This document shows positions 24,120-31,600 of a stretch of 33,747 nt of DNA, in pieces. Both the position numbers and the translations under genes were made by a program. Origin of the DNA: Clostridiales bacterium. GTDB taxonomy: Bacteria; Bacillota; Clostridia; Christensenellales; Aristaeellaceae. The stretch's first letter is position 1. Each line of letters begins with the position of its first letter. The notes beneath the pieces were generated by a model, which saw nothing but the letters and a program-made list of their open reading frames with translations, had not been told where the DNA came from and did no database searches. Location: positions 1 to 33,747 of the forward strand of contig SVHD01000029.1 in NCBI GenBank assembly GCA_015056015.1. Reading direction: 5' to 3'.

Positions 24120-24910
24120 CCCTTTCGTTCCCGAAGAAGATCATACATCATAATCGCCCCGGCCACCGCCGCATTCAGCGATTCAGCGCCGCCCACCATG
24201 GGGATTTTCAGCCGCAGCGTGGCGGCAGCCCGGACGGCGTCCGAAATGCCTGCGCCTTCATTGCCAATGATGATGCAGGCTTTTTTCTTTGCGCATCTGC
24301 GGTTGAAGAGATCCTCGCCGTGCAAATCCCCGGCCAGAATATCATAGCCTCTGGCGGCAAGACCACGCAGCGTTTGGGGAAGATCGGTGCAGCGATAAGC
24401 AGGAATGCGGAATACGCCGCCCATGGAGGCACGCAGGGCCTTGGGGGCATAGGGATCGGCGCACTGATCATTCATTAGCAGGCCGTGAAAACCGGCGGCA
24501 TCCATGGTGCGCAGAATGGTGCCTACGTTGCCGGGATCCTGCATCCCATCCAGCGCTACCAGCAATTCCCCCGGATCATCGGGCAAATCAGCGGTGAGAT
24601 AGGGGCAGAGGGCCACCACGCCCTGGGGCGTTTTGGCGTCGCAAACGGCGGCCATTACATGGCTGGCCAATACATGGATATCAATGCCCTGCTTTTTTGC
24701 GTTCGTCAGCAAATGGGCATAATGATCCCGGGCGTCTGCTTCAATGAGCAGCGCCCGGGCCTTTTTTTCCTGGAGCGCTTCGGATGCCATATGCTCGCCC
24801 TCGGCCAGGAAAATGCCCTGGCTGATTCGCTGGGAGCGGCTCTTATTCAATGCGCGCCAATTTTTGATCAGAGGATTTTGCAGGCTGGTAATAATAATAT
24901 CGTTATTCAT
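24116..24910 (-). CDS. SpoU/TrmH-family RNA 2'-O-methyltransferase
   Basis: A 264-residue SPOUT methyltransferase. The N-terminal part (1-90) resembles the RNA-binding domain of RlmB-like enzymes (SLQNPLIKNWRAL, LAEGEHM). The three SpoU motifs are DPGNVGTILRTMDAAG (about 131-146), IIGNEGAGISD and LKIPMVGGAESLNAAVAGAIMMYDL, which make the knotted SAM site. It should methylate a ribose in 23S rRNA or tRNA; the exact target cannot be told. Its ATG overlaps the stop codon of the 707-residue gene (ATGA), so translation is coupled. Confidence 0.9.
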   Translation of the reverse strand: MNNDIIITSLQNPLIKNWRALNKSRSQRISQGIFLAEGEHMASEALQEKKARALLIEADARDHYAHLLTNAKKQGIDIHVLASHVMAAVCDAKTPQGVVALCPYLTADLPDDPGELLVALDGMQDPGNVGTILRTMDAAGFHGLLMNDQCADPYAPKALRASMGGVFRIPAYRCTDLPQTLRGLAARGYDILAGDLHGEDLFNRRCAKKKACIIIGNEGAGISDAVRAAATLRLKIPMVGGAESLNAAVAGAIMMYDLLRERKG

Positions 24911-27030
24911 TCGTTCAAAGCCTTTAAGGTGCGGGGCATGGCCGCGAAAATGGATTTCAGTTCGTCTGCGGGCAGCTTATGCAGATGGATAAAAGGCACA
25001 ACATAAGCGCATACAGCCCGGTCAATGGCTTCTGCCACGCCGCCGGAAAGATGATTCTGGGTAGCGGCGATAAAGCGGCTGAGGGTCTTGACCTGGGCAA
25101 GGGGCAAAATGCGGCCCGCCGCCTTGAGCGCGGCACGAAGCGCGTGAATCAGGGCAACCGTTTCCTGAGAAAGCGCAGTTTCATGCAGCATTTCCCGGAT
25201 AATGGCATCCTTGCTCACGGCGGGATATTGAGGAAGAGCGCCGGGAATAGCCGTCAGCGAAGGCTCCATCACCAGGCTGGCATAAGGATAGCCCGGTTCA
25301 TCCTCGTGATATTCGGCATAATCTTCCGTTGTGGCGGCGGTGAGCACATGCGTAATCAGCGGATGCGTATCTTCATTATTCCGGATAAAGAGAGGCGCAT
25401 TGCCGTTTTCCAATACCTGCAGATTCCATCTCCAATAGGCCGGGATGATTTTACAGCCCAGGGCATTGGCAAAGGCCTGCCAGGCCAGCAGGGCGTCGGA
25501 TTCGGATTCGGCGCACAGCTCCAGATCCTGTTCGGAAAGGGCGTAGGCGGTAAGCAGCGCCAGCGCATCGCCGGGCTGCACAACAAATCCGGCGGCAGTC
25601 AGGGATTTTTCCACACGGCTGATCAATTCGGCCTTCTTTACGGTCTGACCGACGGCGGGGCAGAGGATCCGGGGATCATTCAGGGGATTCAGTTGCATAT
25701 CTGCCAGTTTCTGGGCCGCTTCCTGGCATTTCTGATTCAGGGGTTCCAGGGCCTTATCGGCAGCGGCCAGGGCATCCTTGGCCTTTTGCTCGGCATTTTT
25801 CAGTTCATCCAGCTTCTTTTGCTGATCCCGGGTAATTTCGGCCAGGGCCTCATCCCGGAAGGCGGAAAGATTCTTTTTCGCGTCATCCAATTGCATCAGG
25901 GTCATGAGGCGTTCGGCCTCCAGTTCCTGCAATTGGCCTTTCATGGCGGTCAGCGTGGCGTCCCGGCCGTCACTGGACATGGCCTTGGAAAGCAGAAGCT
26001 TCATACTGGGCTGGCTGAGCAGCACATCCACCGCCTGCTGCTGGGCCTCGGGAGAATTCCAGATATCCTGCAGGGCACGCTTCAAGGATGCAACGGGATT
26101 GGCCACATCCCTTAATTCCGCATTCTGGGGAATGACGGCGCCGGGCGCCTCATACTTGGCGGCATAGCGCTGCTGTTCCACCGCTTCCATCAGCGGATTA
26201 TGGGCGCGTTTGGGAGTTACGGAGCGAAGGGGCGCCTGATAGAGCCGGGTGCCGGTCAGGGGCTTCTGGGGCTGTTCGGGCATCAGATCGGCAGGCAGGG
26301 AAGAGGGGGCGTCCAGCCGATTGGCGGATTCGGAAAGCTGCTGATTCATTTCCTGAATCTGCGCAAAAGCGTTGTTTTCTTCTTTGGCGGGGGGAACCTC
26401 TTTTTCAGGCTCCTTGGTCACTTCGGGAGCAGGGGTTTCTTCCTTGGGTTCAGCTTCTTCCTTGGCAGGGGCGGCAGCGGGACGGGGCCAATAAATCAGG
26501 ATTTCCTGGCCATCCTTGACCGCGACAGTGTGCATTTCAGCGCTGTCCGGAGGCAATTGCGCGGTTTCGCCCACGGGCTGTCCATCTTCTTTGCGGAAGG
26601 GGCCCTGGATATTGGCGCCGTTACGAATATAAACGCAGGGCGTAATGGCGTCCTTCATATCATTTTCCGCCACAACCTGATACATCAGATCATCGGCCAG
26701 GGGACGAACGGCATCAGAATAAATGATATATTGATTGGTTTCACCCCGGGTGGGAGAATAATTCTTATTGGTGCGGATTTTATTGGCTTCGCTGGGAAGG
26801 GTACGCAAATCCATCATGCAAAGCCCGCAAAGGCCGCGCATTCTTTCTTTAAAGGTATGCTGTTCATTTTTGTCCGGAACAATTCTCAAATAACCGTCAT
26901 CCGGGAATTCCTTCAGCATATCTGCCCCGACGTTCCCCTCCTGCGTCAAAAGCGGCTGAATTCGGAAATAAGCCCGTGCAATATTATCTTCCTCCAAATA
27001 AACCAAAACTGCTTTCCCATGGAAATTCAT
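24907..27030 (-). CDS. Hypothetical protein with linker and coiled coil, unknown function
   Basis: I do not recognise this 707-residue protein. It appears to be cytoplasmic, with no signal peptide or membrane helix. Residues 1-180 look like a globular alpha/beta domain (GKAVLVYLEEDNIARAYFRI, NQYIIYSDAVRPLADDLMYQ). Residues 183-220 are a Pro/Glu/Lys-rich linker. Residues 360-445 are a likely coiled coil rich in Glu, Lys and Ala. Residues 450-707 are a second folded, mostly helical region. No Walker A or other catalytic motif is visible. The start follows GGAGGGG with 6-base spacing. It is translationally coupled to the downstream RNA methyltransferase, which hints at an RNA- or ribosome-related role but does not prove one. 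Confidence 0.75.
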   Translation of the reverse strand: MNFHGKAVLVYLEEDNIARAYFRIQPLLTQEGNVGADMLKEFPDDGYLRIVPDKNEQHTFKERMRGLCGLCMMDLRTLPSEANKIRTNKNYSPTRGETNQYIIYSDAVRPLADDLMYQVVAENDMKDAITPCVYIRNGANIQGPFRKEDGQPVGETAQLPPDSAEMHTVAVKDGQEILIYWPRPAAAPAKEEAEPKEETPAPEVTKEPEKEVPPAKEENNAFAQIQEMNQQLSESANRLDAPSSLPADLMPEQPQKPLTGTRLYQAPLRSVTPKRAHNPLMEAVEQQRYAAKYEAPGAVIPQNAELRDVANPVASLKRALQDIWNSPEAQQQAVDVLLSQPSMKLLLSKAMSSDGRDATLTAMKGQLQELEAERLMTLMQLDDAKKNLSAFRDEALAEITRDQQKKLDELKNAEQKAKDALAAADKALEPLNQKCQEAAQKLADMQLNPLNDPRILCPAVGQTVKKAELISRVEKSLTAAGFVVQPGDALALLTAYALSEQDLELCAESESDALLAWQAFANALGCKIIPAYWRWNLQVLENGNAPLFIRNNEDTHPLITHVLTAATTEDYAEYHEDEPGYPYASLVMEPSLTAIPGALPQYPAVSKDAIIREMLHETALSQETVALIHALRAALKAAGRILPLAQVKTLSRFIAATQNHLSGGVAEAIDRAVCAYVVPFIHLHKLPADELKSIFAAMPRTLKALNE

Positions 27031-27073
27031 AGGTACCCCTCCAAATAGATATAAAAATTCATTTATTTTTTAC

Positions 27074-27103
27074 ATTATATCAAAAAAGTATGCCGTTCGT
27101 CAA
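27074..27103 (-). promoter_or_regulatory. Promoter of the hypothetical/methyltransferase operon
   Basis: Read leftward, TTGACG (27103-27098), an 18-base spacer and TATAAT (27079-27074). Confidence 0.8.
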
Positions 27104-27163
27104 GGTCAGGCGATTTTTCAGAAAGAATTTTCCATTTATTTTCCGTTAATTTCATGAAAAAAC

Positions 27164-27197
27164 CATACAATTTCGAGATTTTGATTCATATTGTATG
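27164..27197. repeat. Short inverted repeat in the 27.0-27.3 kb intergenic region
   Basis: CATACAAT and ATTGTATG, 18 bases apart, lie upstream of the hypothetical-gene promoter. It could be a regulator site or chance. The rest of 27104-27220 is AT-rich and shows no gene. Confidence 0.3.
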
Positions 27198-27220
27198 CCA
27201 ATATGATTGAATTTCATGCG

Positions 27221-27332
27221 AAAGAAAAACGCGGATGGCAGCGTCTGCAGAAATTGCCCGCTTCCCGGCGGGCCAAAGGAACCCGCCGGAGAAAAGCGGC
27301 ATCATTCGTGCTGACAGACGTGCGCATCCGCG
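27221..27332 (-). terminator. Large structured 3' element, probable terminator of aspartate kinase
   Basis: Nested complementary blocks bring together CGCGGATG (27230-27237) with CATCCGCG (27325-27332), CGTCTG (27242-27247) with CAGACG (27315-27320), TGCCCGC with GCGGCA, and an apical CCGGCGGG (27265-27272) with CCCGCCGG (27282-27289). Read leftward the structure ends in TTTTTCTTT, as a terminator would. At about 103 bases it is much larger than a normal terminator. Confidence 0.55.
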
Positions 27333-27349
27333 CCAATATGAATGACAGA

Positions 27350-28663
27350 TCAGATTCGGACGAAGGTATCATAAATGGCCTTTACCGCATTTTCAAAATC
27401 GTCCTCATCCACACCTACGATGATATTGAGCTCGCTGGAGCCCTGATCGATGGTACGGATGGAAATGCCCTGAGAGGAGATGGCGGTGAAAAGCCGGGCG
27501 GCAGTACCGAAATTGCGGACCATGCCGCGGCCCACGGTGGCGATCAGGGCCAGATGATCATGGACGGTTACCTGATCGGGATTGACCAGCTCGCAGATAC
27601 GGCGGATTACTTCTTCCTGATGGGGCTTAAGTTCCTTTTCATGCACAACCACGCACATGGTATCAATGCCGGTGGGCAGATGTTCAAAGCTGACGCCGTA
27701 TTCCTCAAAGGCCTGCAATACCCGGCGGCCAAAGCCCAATTCAGCATTCATCATATCCTTTTCCACAGATACGATGGAGAAGCCCTTATGGCCGGCGATG
27801 CCGGTGATGGTATGCATGGTTTCATCCTGACCGGCGTTGGCACGGATCATGGTGCCGGGATGCTTGGGATCGTTGGTATTGCGGATGTTGGTGGGGATAC
27901 CGGCCTTGCGGACGGGGAAGACGGCCTCTTCATGCAGAACGGTCGCGCCCATGTAGGAAAGTTCCCGCAGTTCGCGGTAGGTAATGGTGGCGATGTACTG
28001 GGCGTCGGGCACGATCCGGGGATCGGCCATGCGGAAGCCGGTAACATCGGTCCAGTTTTCATAAATATCGGCGTTGACGGCCCGGGCAACCAGGGCGCCG
28101 GAAACATCGCTGCCGCCGCGGGAGAAGGTGCGAACCGTGCCATCTTCCTCAGCGCCGTAGAAGCCGGGAATCACGGCCCGGGGCAGGCCCTTGAGACGGG
28201 AAGCGATCAGGGCATTGGTTTCTTCCTCCATCAGGCGGCCATCCCTGGTAAAGCGGATCACTTCAGCCGCATCCACAAAGGGGAAATCCAGATACTTGGC
28301 AAGCAATTTGCCATTCAGATATTCGCCGCGGCTGGCGGCATATTCCCGGGAAGCGCCATTTTTCAGCGCCTGTTCAATGGCTGCAAATTCGGGAGAAAAA
28401 TCCATTTCGATGCCCAGTTCTTCCGCGATTTCGACATAACGGGCCTGGATTCTTTCCAGCACATGACGGAAGGATTTTCCGTTATTGGCGGCATCGAAGC
28501 AGGCATAGAGAAGATCGGTGATTTTATCATCCCCGGCGCCGCGCTTGCCAGGCGCGCTGGGCACGATATATTTTCGTTCGTTATTGGCACGCACGATATC
28601 CTTTACCTTGACAAACTGCGCCGCATCGGCCAGGGAGCTTCCACCAAATTTTGCTACGATCAT
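27350..28663 (-). CDS. Aspartate kinase
   Basis: A 437-residue enzyme that makes aspartyl phosphate, the first step to lysine, threonine, methionine and diaminopimelate. The N-terminal kinase domain has KFGGSSLAD (residues 5-13) and FSRGGSDVSGALVA, with the conserved SRGGSD. The C-terminal part (about 290-437) holds two ACT regulatory domains (GFSIVSVEKDMM and ALIATVGRGM...ISSQGISIRTIDQGSSELNIIVGV), so feedback inhibition by an amino acid is expected. It is monocistronic with its own promoter. The leader is too short for a lysine riboswitch. Confidence 0.94.
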   Translation of the reverse strand: MIVAKFGGSSLADAAQFVKVKDIVRANNERKYIVPSAPGKRGAGDDKITDLLYACFDAANNGKSFRHVLERIQARYVEIAEELGIEMDFSPEFAAIEQALKNGASREYAASRGEYLNGKLLAKYLDFPFVDAAEVIRFTRDGRLMEEETNALIASRLKGLPRAVIPGFYGAEEDGTVRTFSRGGSDVSGALVARAVNADIYENWTDVTGFRMADPRIVPDAQYIATITYRELRELSYMGATVLHEEAVFPVRKAGIPTNIRNTNDPKHPGTMIRANAGQDETMHTITGIAGHKGFSIVSVEKDMMNAELGFGRRVLQAFEEYGVSFEHLPTGIDTMCVVVHEKELKPHQEEVIRRICELVNPDQVTVHDHLALIATVGRGMVRNFGTAARLFTAISSQGISIRTIDQGSSELNIIVGVDEDDFENAVKAIYDTFVRI

Positions 28664-28695
28664 GACAATTCACTCCTCATTTGATACACCCTATT

Positions 28696-28724
28696 ATTTT
28701 ATCCATTTTTTGCTGTTCTGTCAA
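28696..28724 (-). promoter_or_regulatory. Sigma-A promoter of aspartate kinase
   Basis: Read leftward, a perfect TTGACA (28724-28719), a 17-base spacer and TAAAAT (28701-28696). Confidence 0.85.
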
Positions 28725-28774
28725 ATAAAAGCGTTCCAAAACATGATATTCCTCAAAAGCGGCAGGGGTTCTTC

Positions 28775-28803
28775 TTGCGAAGCGCATTTTAAACTGTTAT
28801 AAT
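28775..28803 (+). promoter_or_regulatory. Sigma-A promoter of the lspA operon
   Basis: TTGCGA, a 17-base spacer and a perfect TATAAT, 46 bases before the first gene. Confidence 0.82.
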
Positions 28804-28849
28804 ATGCCTGATACCGGGGAAAACTGCCCTCCAAAGGAGGGCTGGGCAT

Positions 28850-29116
28850 TTGTTGGAAGAAAGAATAGAGCGATTGATCGCCGCAGCTGAGCGCATGCGA
28901 CTGGGGGAATATATCCGGTTTGAAAGCGATCGCAGGCGCAGGCTATGGGACGCCTTCTGGCAGGGGGTTATCCGGGGGCTGGGCTTCATGTTTGGCTTTG
29001 CTATTCTGGGCGCGCTGGTGATTTATATTCTTCAGGATCTGGCACAGCGGAATCTGCCCGGCATCAGCGCATTTCTGGCGCAGGTGATCACCCTGGTACA
29101 GATGCGGATGCAATAA
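28850..29116 (+). CDS. Small membrane protein, DUF5665-like
   Basis: An 88-residue protein with a charged N-terminal helix (EERIERLIAAAERMRLGEYI), one transmembrane segment at about 42-62 (GLGFMFGFAILGALVIYIL), and a short C-terminal tail. It resembles DUF5665 proteins often found before lspA in Clostridia. It starts with TTG: AGGAGG lies 9 bases upstream and no ATG is available; a second TTG follows at once. Its stop codon is 11 bases before lspA, so it belongs to that operon. The function is unknown. Confidence 0.72.
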   Translation: MLEERIERLIAAAERMRLGEYIRFESDRRRRLWDAFWQGVIRGLGFMFGFAILGALVIYILQDLAQRNLPGISAFLAQVITLVQMRMQ

Positions 29117-29127
29117 AGGATTGGAAG

Positions 29128-29577
29128 ATGAAAAAAGGATTGATTTGGATTTTGCCGGGCCTGACGGTACTGATTGCAGATCGGGTGGTAAAAATCATCA
29201 CTGAAGGAATGTATATGAATTTGATTCCCGGGGTGATTGCCATTCATTCTGCCAGGAATACAGGAATGGCACTGGGCTTATTTCAGGGAAACGCCCTGAT
29301 GATTCTGGCGGTCGGGGCGATATTGGCCTGCGGATGCGTAATGATTTTAAGAAAGATGCATCTTGCCGGGCTTGCCCCCCTTTCACTTTCCCTGATGGCG
29401 GGCGGCGCCATTGGCAATGCGGCAGACAGGCTGATATTCGGCTATGTGCTGGATATGTTTGAATTTTTGTTCATTGATTTTTATATTTTCAATGTGGCGG
29501 ATGTGGGTGTGGTATGCGGCGCGATTCTGTGCGGGTACAGCCTGATTTTCCGGCCGCAGGACTGGAGAGAAAAATGA
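29128..29577 (+). CDS. lspA: Lipoprotein signal peptidase (signal peptidase II)
   Basis: A 149-residue membrane aspartyl protease that removes the signal peptide from diacylated prolipoproteins such as the one at 3354-4814. It has four hydrophobic segments and the two catalytic aspartates, Asp100 in GNAADR and Asp125 in FNVADVGVV. The conserved RNTGMALGL motif (usually RNxGAAFG) is present near residue 43. The start at 29128 has a GGA-rich site just upstream; the frame extends further left across the previous gene but is not coding there. Its stop overlaps the next start (ATGA). Confidence 0.93.
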   Translation: MKKGLIWILPGLTVLIADRVVKIITEGMYMNLIPGVIAIHSARNTGMALGLFQGNALMILAVGAILACGCVMILRKMHLAGLAPLSLSLMAGGAIGNAADRLIFGYVLDMFEFLFIDFYIFNVADVGVVCGAILCGYSLIFRPQDWREK

Positions 29578-30440
29578 TTCGGGAATTTACAGGGGACGGG
29601 GATCGGCTGGATACCCTGCTTTCCAAGGATGGCGAAATCAGCCGTTCCCGGGCGGCTGCCCTGATTAAAGAAGGCTGCGTGACGGTGGATGGGAAGATTG
29701 CCGATAAGCCGTCTCTGAAAACCAATCCCGGGGCAATGATCGTATTAACCATGCCGGAATTAAAGCCTGCCAAAGCGGAAGCCCAGGATATTCCGCTGGA
29801 AATTTTGTATCAGGATGCGCATCTGGCGGTGGTGGTCAAGCCCTGCGGGATGGTGGTGCATCCGGCAGCCGGCAATGACGATGGCACGCTGGTCAATGCG
29901 TTGCTGTATCACCTGGATAGTCTGTCCGGAATTGGCGGGGAAATGCGCCCGGGTATCGTGCATCGGCTGGATAAGGATACCAGCGGGCTGATGCTGGTGG
30001 CCAAGGATGACGCTGCCCATGCCGCCCTTTCCGATCAATTGGCCAATCGGGAAATGGAAAAGCATTACCGCGCGATGGTTTACGGCAAAATGAAGGAGCC
30101 CAACGGCGAAATCGAAAAGCCCATCGGCCGCAGCAAGAATGACCGCAAGAAAATGGCGGTGGATGAAAACGGCCGCTGGGCCAAAACGGAATGGAAGGTG
30201 CTGAAGGAATTTTCCGATCGGACGCTCTTGGATGTGCATATTATCACCGGGCGCACCCATCAGATCCGCGTGCATATGAGCAGCATGGGGCATCCCGTGC
30301 TGGGAGATGTGCTTTACGGGCATAAGAGAATGCCTTCGGCTGAGCGATTGATGCTGCATGCCTATTCGCTGGCCTTTACCCATCCTGTCACAGGGGAGAG
30401 AATGCAATTCTTTGCTCCCTGCCCGTTTGCGGAAGAATAA
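29574..30440 (+). CDS. RluA/RluD-family RNA pseudouridine synthase
   Basis: A 288-residue enzyme that converts uridine to pseudouridine in rRNA or tRNA. The N-terminal S4 RNA-binding domain (about 8-65) is followed by the catalytic domain with HRLDKDTSGLMLVAK, where Asp133 is the catalytic residue. ITGRTHQIRVHMSSMGHPVLGD is the second family signature. Overlap with lspA and the common Firmicute order lspA-rluD support the call; the exact RNA target is not shown. Confidence 0.93.
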   Translation: MIREFTGDGDRLDTLLSKDGEISRSRAAALIKEGCVTVDGKIADKPSLKTNPGAMIVLTMPELKPAKAEAQDIPLEILYQDAHLAVVVKPCGMVVHPAAGNDDGTLVNALLYHLDSLSGIGGEMRPGIVHRLDKDTSGLMLVAKDDAAHAALSDQLANREMEKHYRAMVYGKMKEPNGEIEKPIGRSKNDRKKMAVDENGRWAKTEWKVLKEFSDRTLLDVHIITGRTHQIRVHMSSMGHPVLGDVLYGHKRMPSAERLMLHAYSLAFTHPVTGERMQFFAPCPFAEE

Positions 30441-30452
30441 TACAGTTTTTAA

Positions 30453-30736
30453 AAGAAATAACCCAAACAGGGTGGAGGGAATCCGAGGGGGAGGTTGGCG
30501 CAAAAGCCGCGCGTTCCTATTGCAACACGGGGATATTTTTTGAAAAAATAAGAATAAGAAATAACCCGAATAGGGTTTTCGGAGGGAGTCCGAGGGGGAA
30601 TTTGGCGCAAAAGCCGCGCGTTCCTATTGCAACACGGGGATATTTTTTGAAAAAATAAAGATAAGAAATAACCCGAATAGGGTTTTCGGAGGGAGTCCGA
30701 GGGAGGGGCTTTTGACGCAAAAGCCTCTCCCTCGGG
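30453..30736. repeat. Tandem intergenic repeat, about two and a half units of 103-107 bp
   Basis: Between the pseudouridine synthase and tlyA genes, a unit starting AAGAAATAACCC recurs at 30453, 30556 and 30663. Copies 1 and 2 share an identical 57-base stretch (30495-30551 and 30602-30658). Copies 2 and 3 share an identical 43-base stretch (30554-30596 and 30661-30703). Copy 1 has a 4-base deletion and several changes at its start. Copy 3 leaves the repeat at 30704 and ends in a perfect-looking hairpin. Each full unit contains a TATTTTTTGAAAAAATA palindrome. There is no gene; an open frame across it on the minus strand is periodic and repeat-derived. Confidence 0.85.
30697..30735. repeat. 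18-bp hairpin ending the tandem repeat
   Basis: CCGAGGGAGGGGCTTTTG pairs with CAAAAGCCTCTCCCTCGG around the triloop ACG, with a single G-U pair. No T-run follows on either side, so it is not a standard terminator. It lies 20 bases before tlyA. Confidence 0.7.
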
Positions 30737-30755
30737 AAAAAGAAAGGATACCCAA

Positions 30756-31565
30756 ATGGCAAAGAAACAAAAGCTATTGGACAGGCTGATGGAAATGGGC
30801 GCCTGCCAGACGGAAAAGGAAGCCGCTGCCCGGATTATGGCGGGAGAAGTATACATCAACGGCCAGAAAGCGAAAAATGGCGCCATGGTCAAGGAAGAGG
30901 ACGCGGTAACGCTCAAGGGCGTGCTGCCTTACGCCAGCAAGGGCGGCTTTAAAATGGCCGGGGCGCTGGAGGATTTCGGCATTGACGTGACGGGCCGCAT
31001 CTGCATTGACGCCGGTGCCTGTACCGGCGGCTTTACCGATTGCCTGGTGCAGCGCGGCGCAGAAACGGTGTATGCCGTGGATGTGGGGTTTGGACAGCTG
31101 ATGGGCAAGCTGCGCCAGGATCCCCATGTGGTGAATCTGGAAAAAACCAATATCAGCGATGAAAAGCTGCTGACGCTGGATCCCAAACCGGATTTCGGCA
31201 CGGTGGACGTGAGCTATCTTTCCCTTCGGAAGGCCATTCCGTATTTTGCGGCTGTTCTGCATGGGGAGGGGGAGCTTTGCTGCCTGGTAAAGCCCCTCTT
31301 TGAAATTGATGATGCGGAGGCCCGGCGTACCGGCGTGATTGCGGATGAGCAATATGCGCCGCTGCTGTTTGATCTGATCCGGGATGTGAACGCCATGCCC
31401 GGAACATACGCCAAGGCCATCACCCATTCCCATGTGACGGGGAATGCCGGAACGCGGGAATTTTTCCTGCATGTGTGCCTTGGCAAGGAATGCCCGCCTA
31501 TTCAGGATGCGGACGTATACGCCGCAGTGGAAAGAGCAAGAGAATTGGAATTATATAAAAAATAA
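30756..31565 (+). CDS. tlyA: TlyA-type rRNA 2'-O-methyltransferase (hemolysin A family)
   Basis: A 269-residue protein with an N-terminal S4 RNA-binding domain (about 6-65; LLDRLMEMGACQTEKEAAARIMAGEVYING) and an FtsJ/RrmJ-like Rossmann methyltransferase domain (about 80-269) with SAM-binding DAGACTGGFTDCLVQRGA and the KPLFE motif. In mycobacteria TlyA methylates 16S and 23S rRNA; in Firmicutes the gene often sits near sporulation or cell-division genes. The start at 30756 has AAAGGA 8 bases upstream. It is followed closely by the beta-galactosidase gene. Confidence 0.92.
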   Translation: MAKKQKLLDRLMEMGACQTEKEAAARIMAGEVYINGQKAKNGAMVKEEDAVTLKGVLPYASKGGFKMAGALEDFGIDVTGRICIDAGACTGGFTDCLVQRGAETVYAVDVGFGQLMGKLRQDPHVVNLEKTNISDEKLLTLDPKPDFGTVDVSYLSLRKAIPYFAAVLHGEGELCCLVKPLFEIDDAEARRTGVIADEQYAPLLFDLIRDVNAMPGTYAKAITHSHVTGNAGTREFFLHVCLGKECPPIQDADVYAAVERARELELYKK

Positions 31566-31600
31566 ATCATGCATGCAATACAAACGAAAGGAAGATGATT

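Noticed and set aside
28664-28695. Lysine riboswitch upstream of aspartate kinase
   Set aside because: Only about 30 bases separate the -10 box from the start codon, far too few for that riboswitch.
30453-30736. Possible CRISPR array
   Set aside because: Units are about 105 bp and contiguous, without the alternation of short repeats and unique spacers.
30449-30916. A minus-strand frame of 155 codons with a repeated peptide
   Set aside because: The repeat comes from the tandem DNA repeat, and the frame runs antisense into tlyA with no ribosome binding site.
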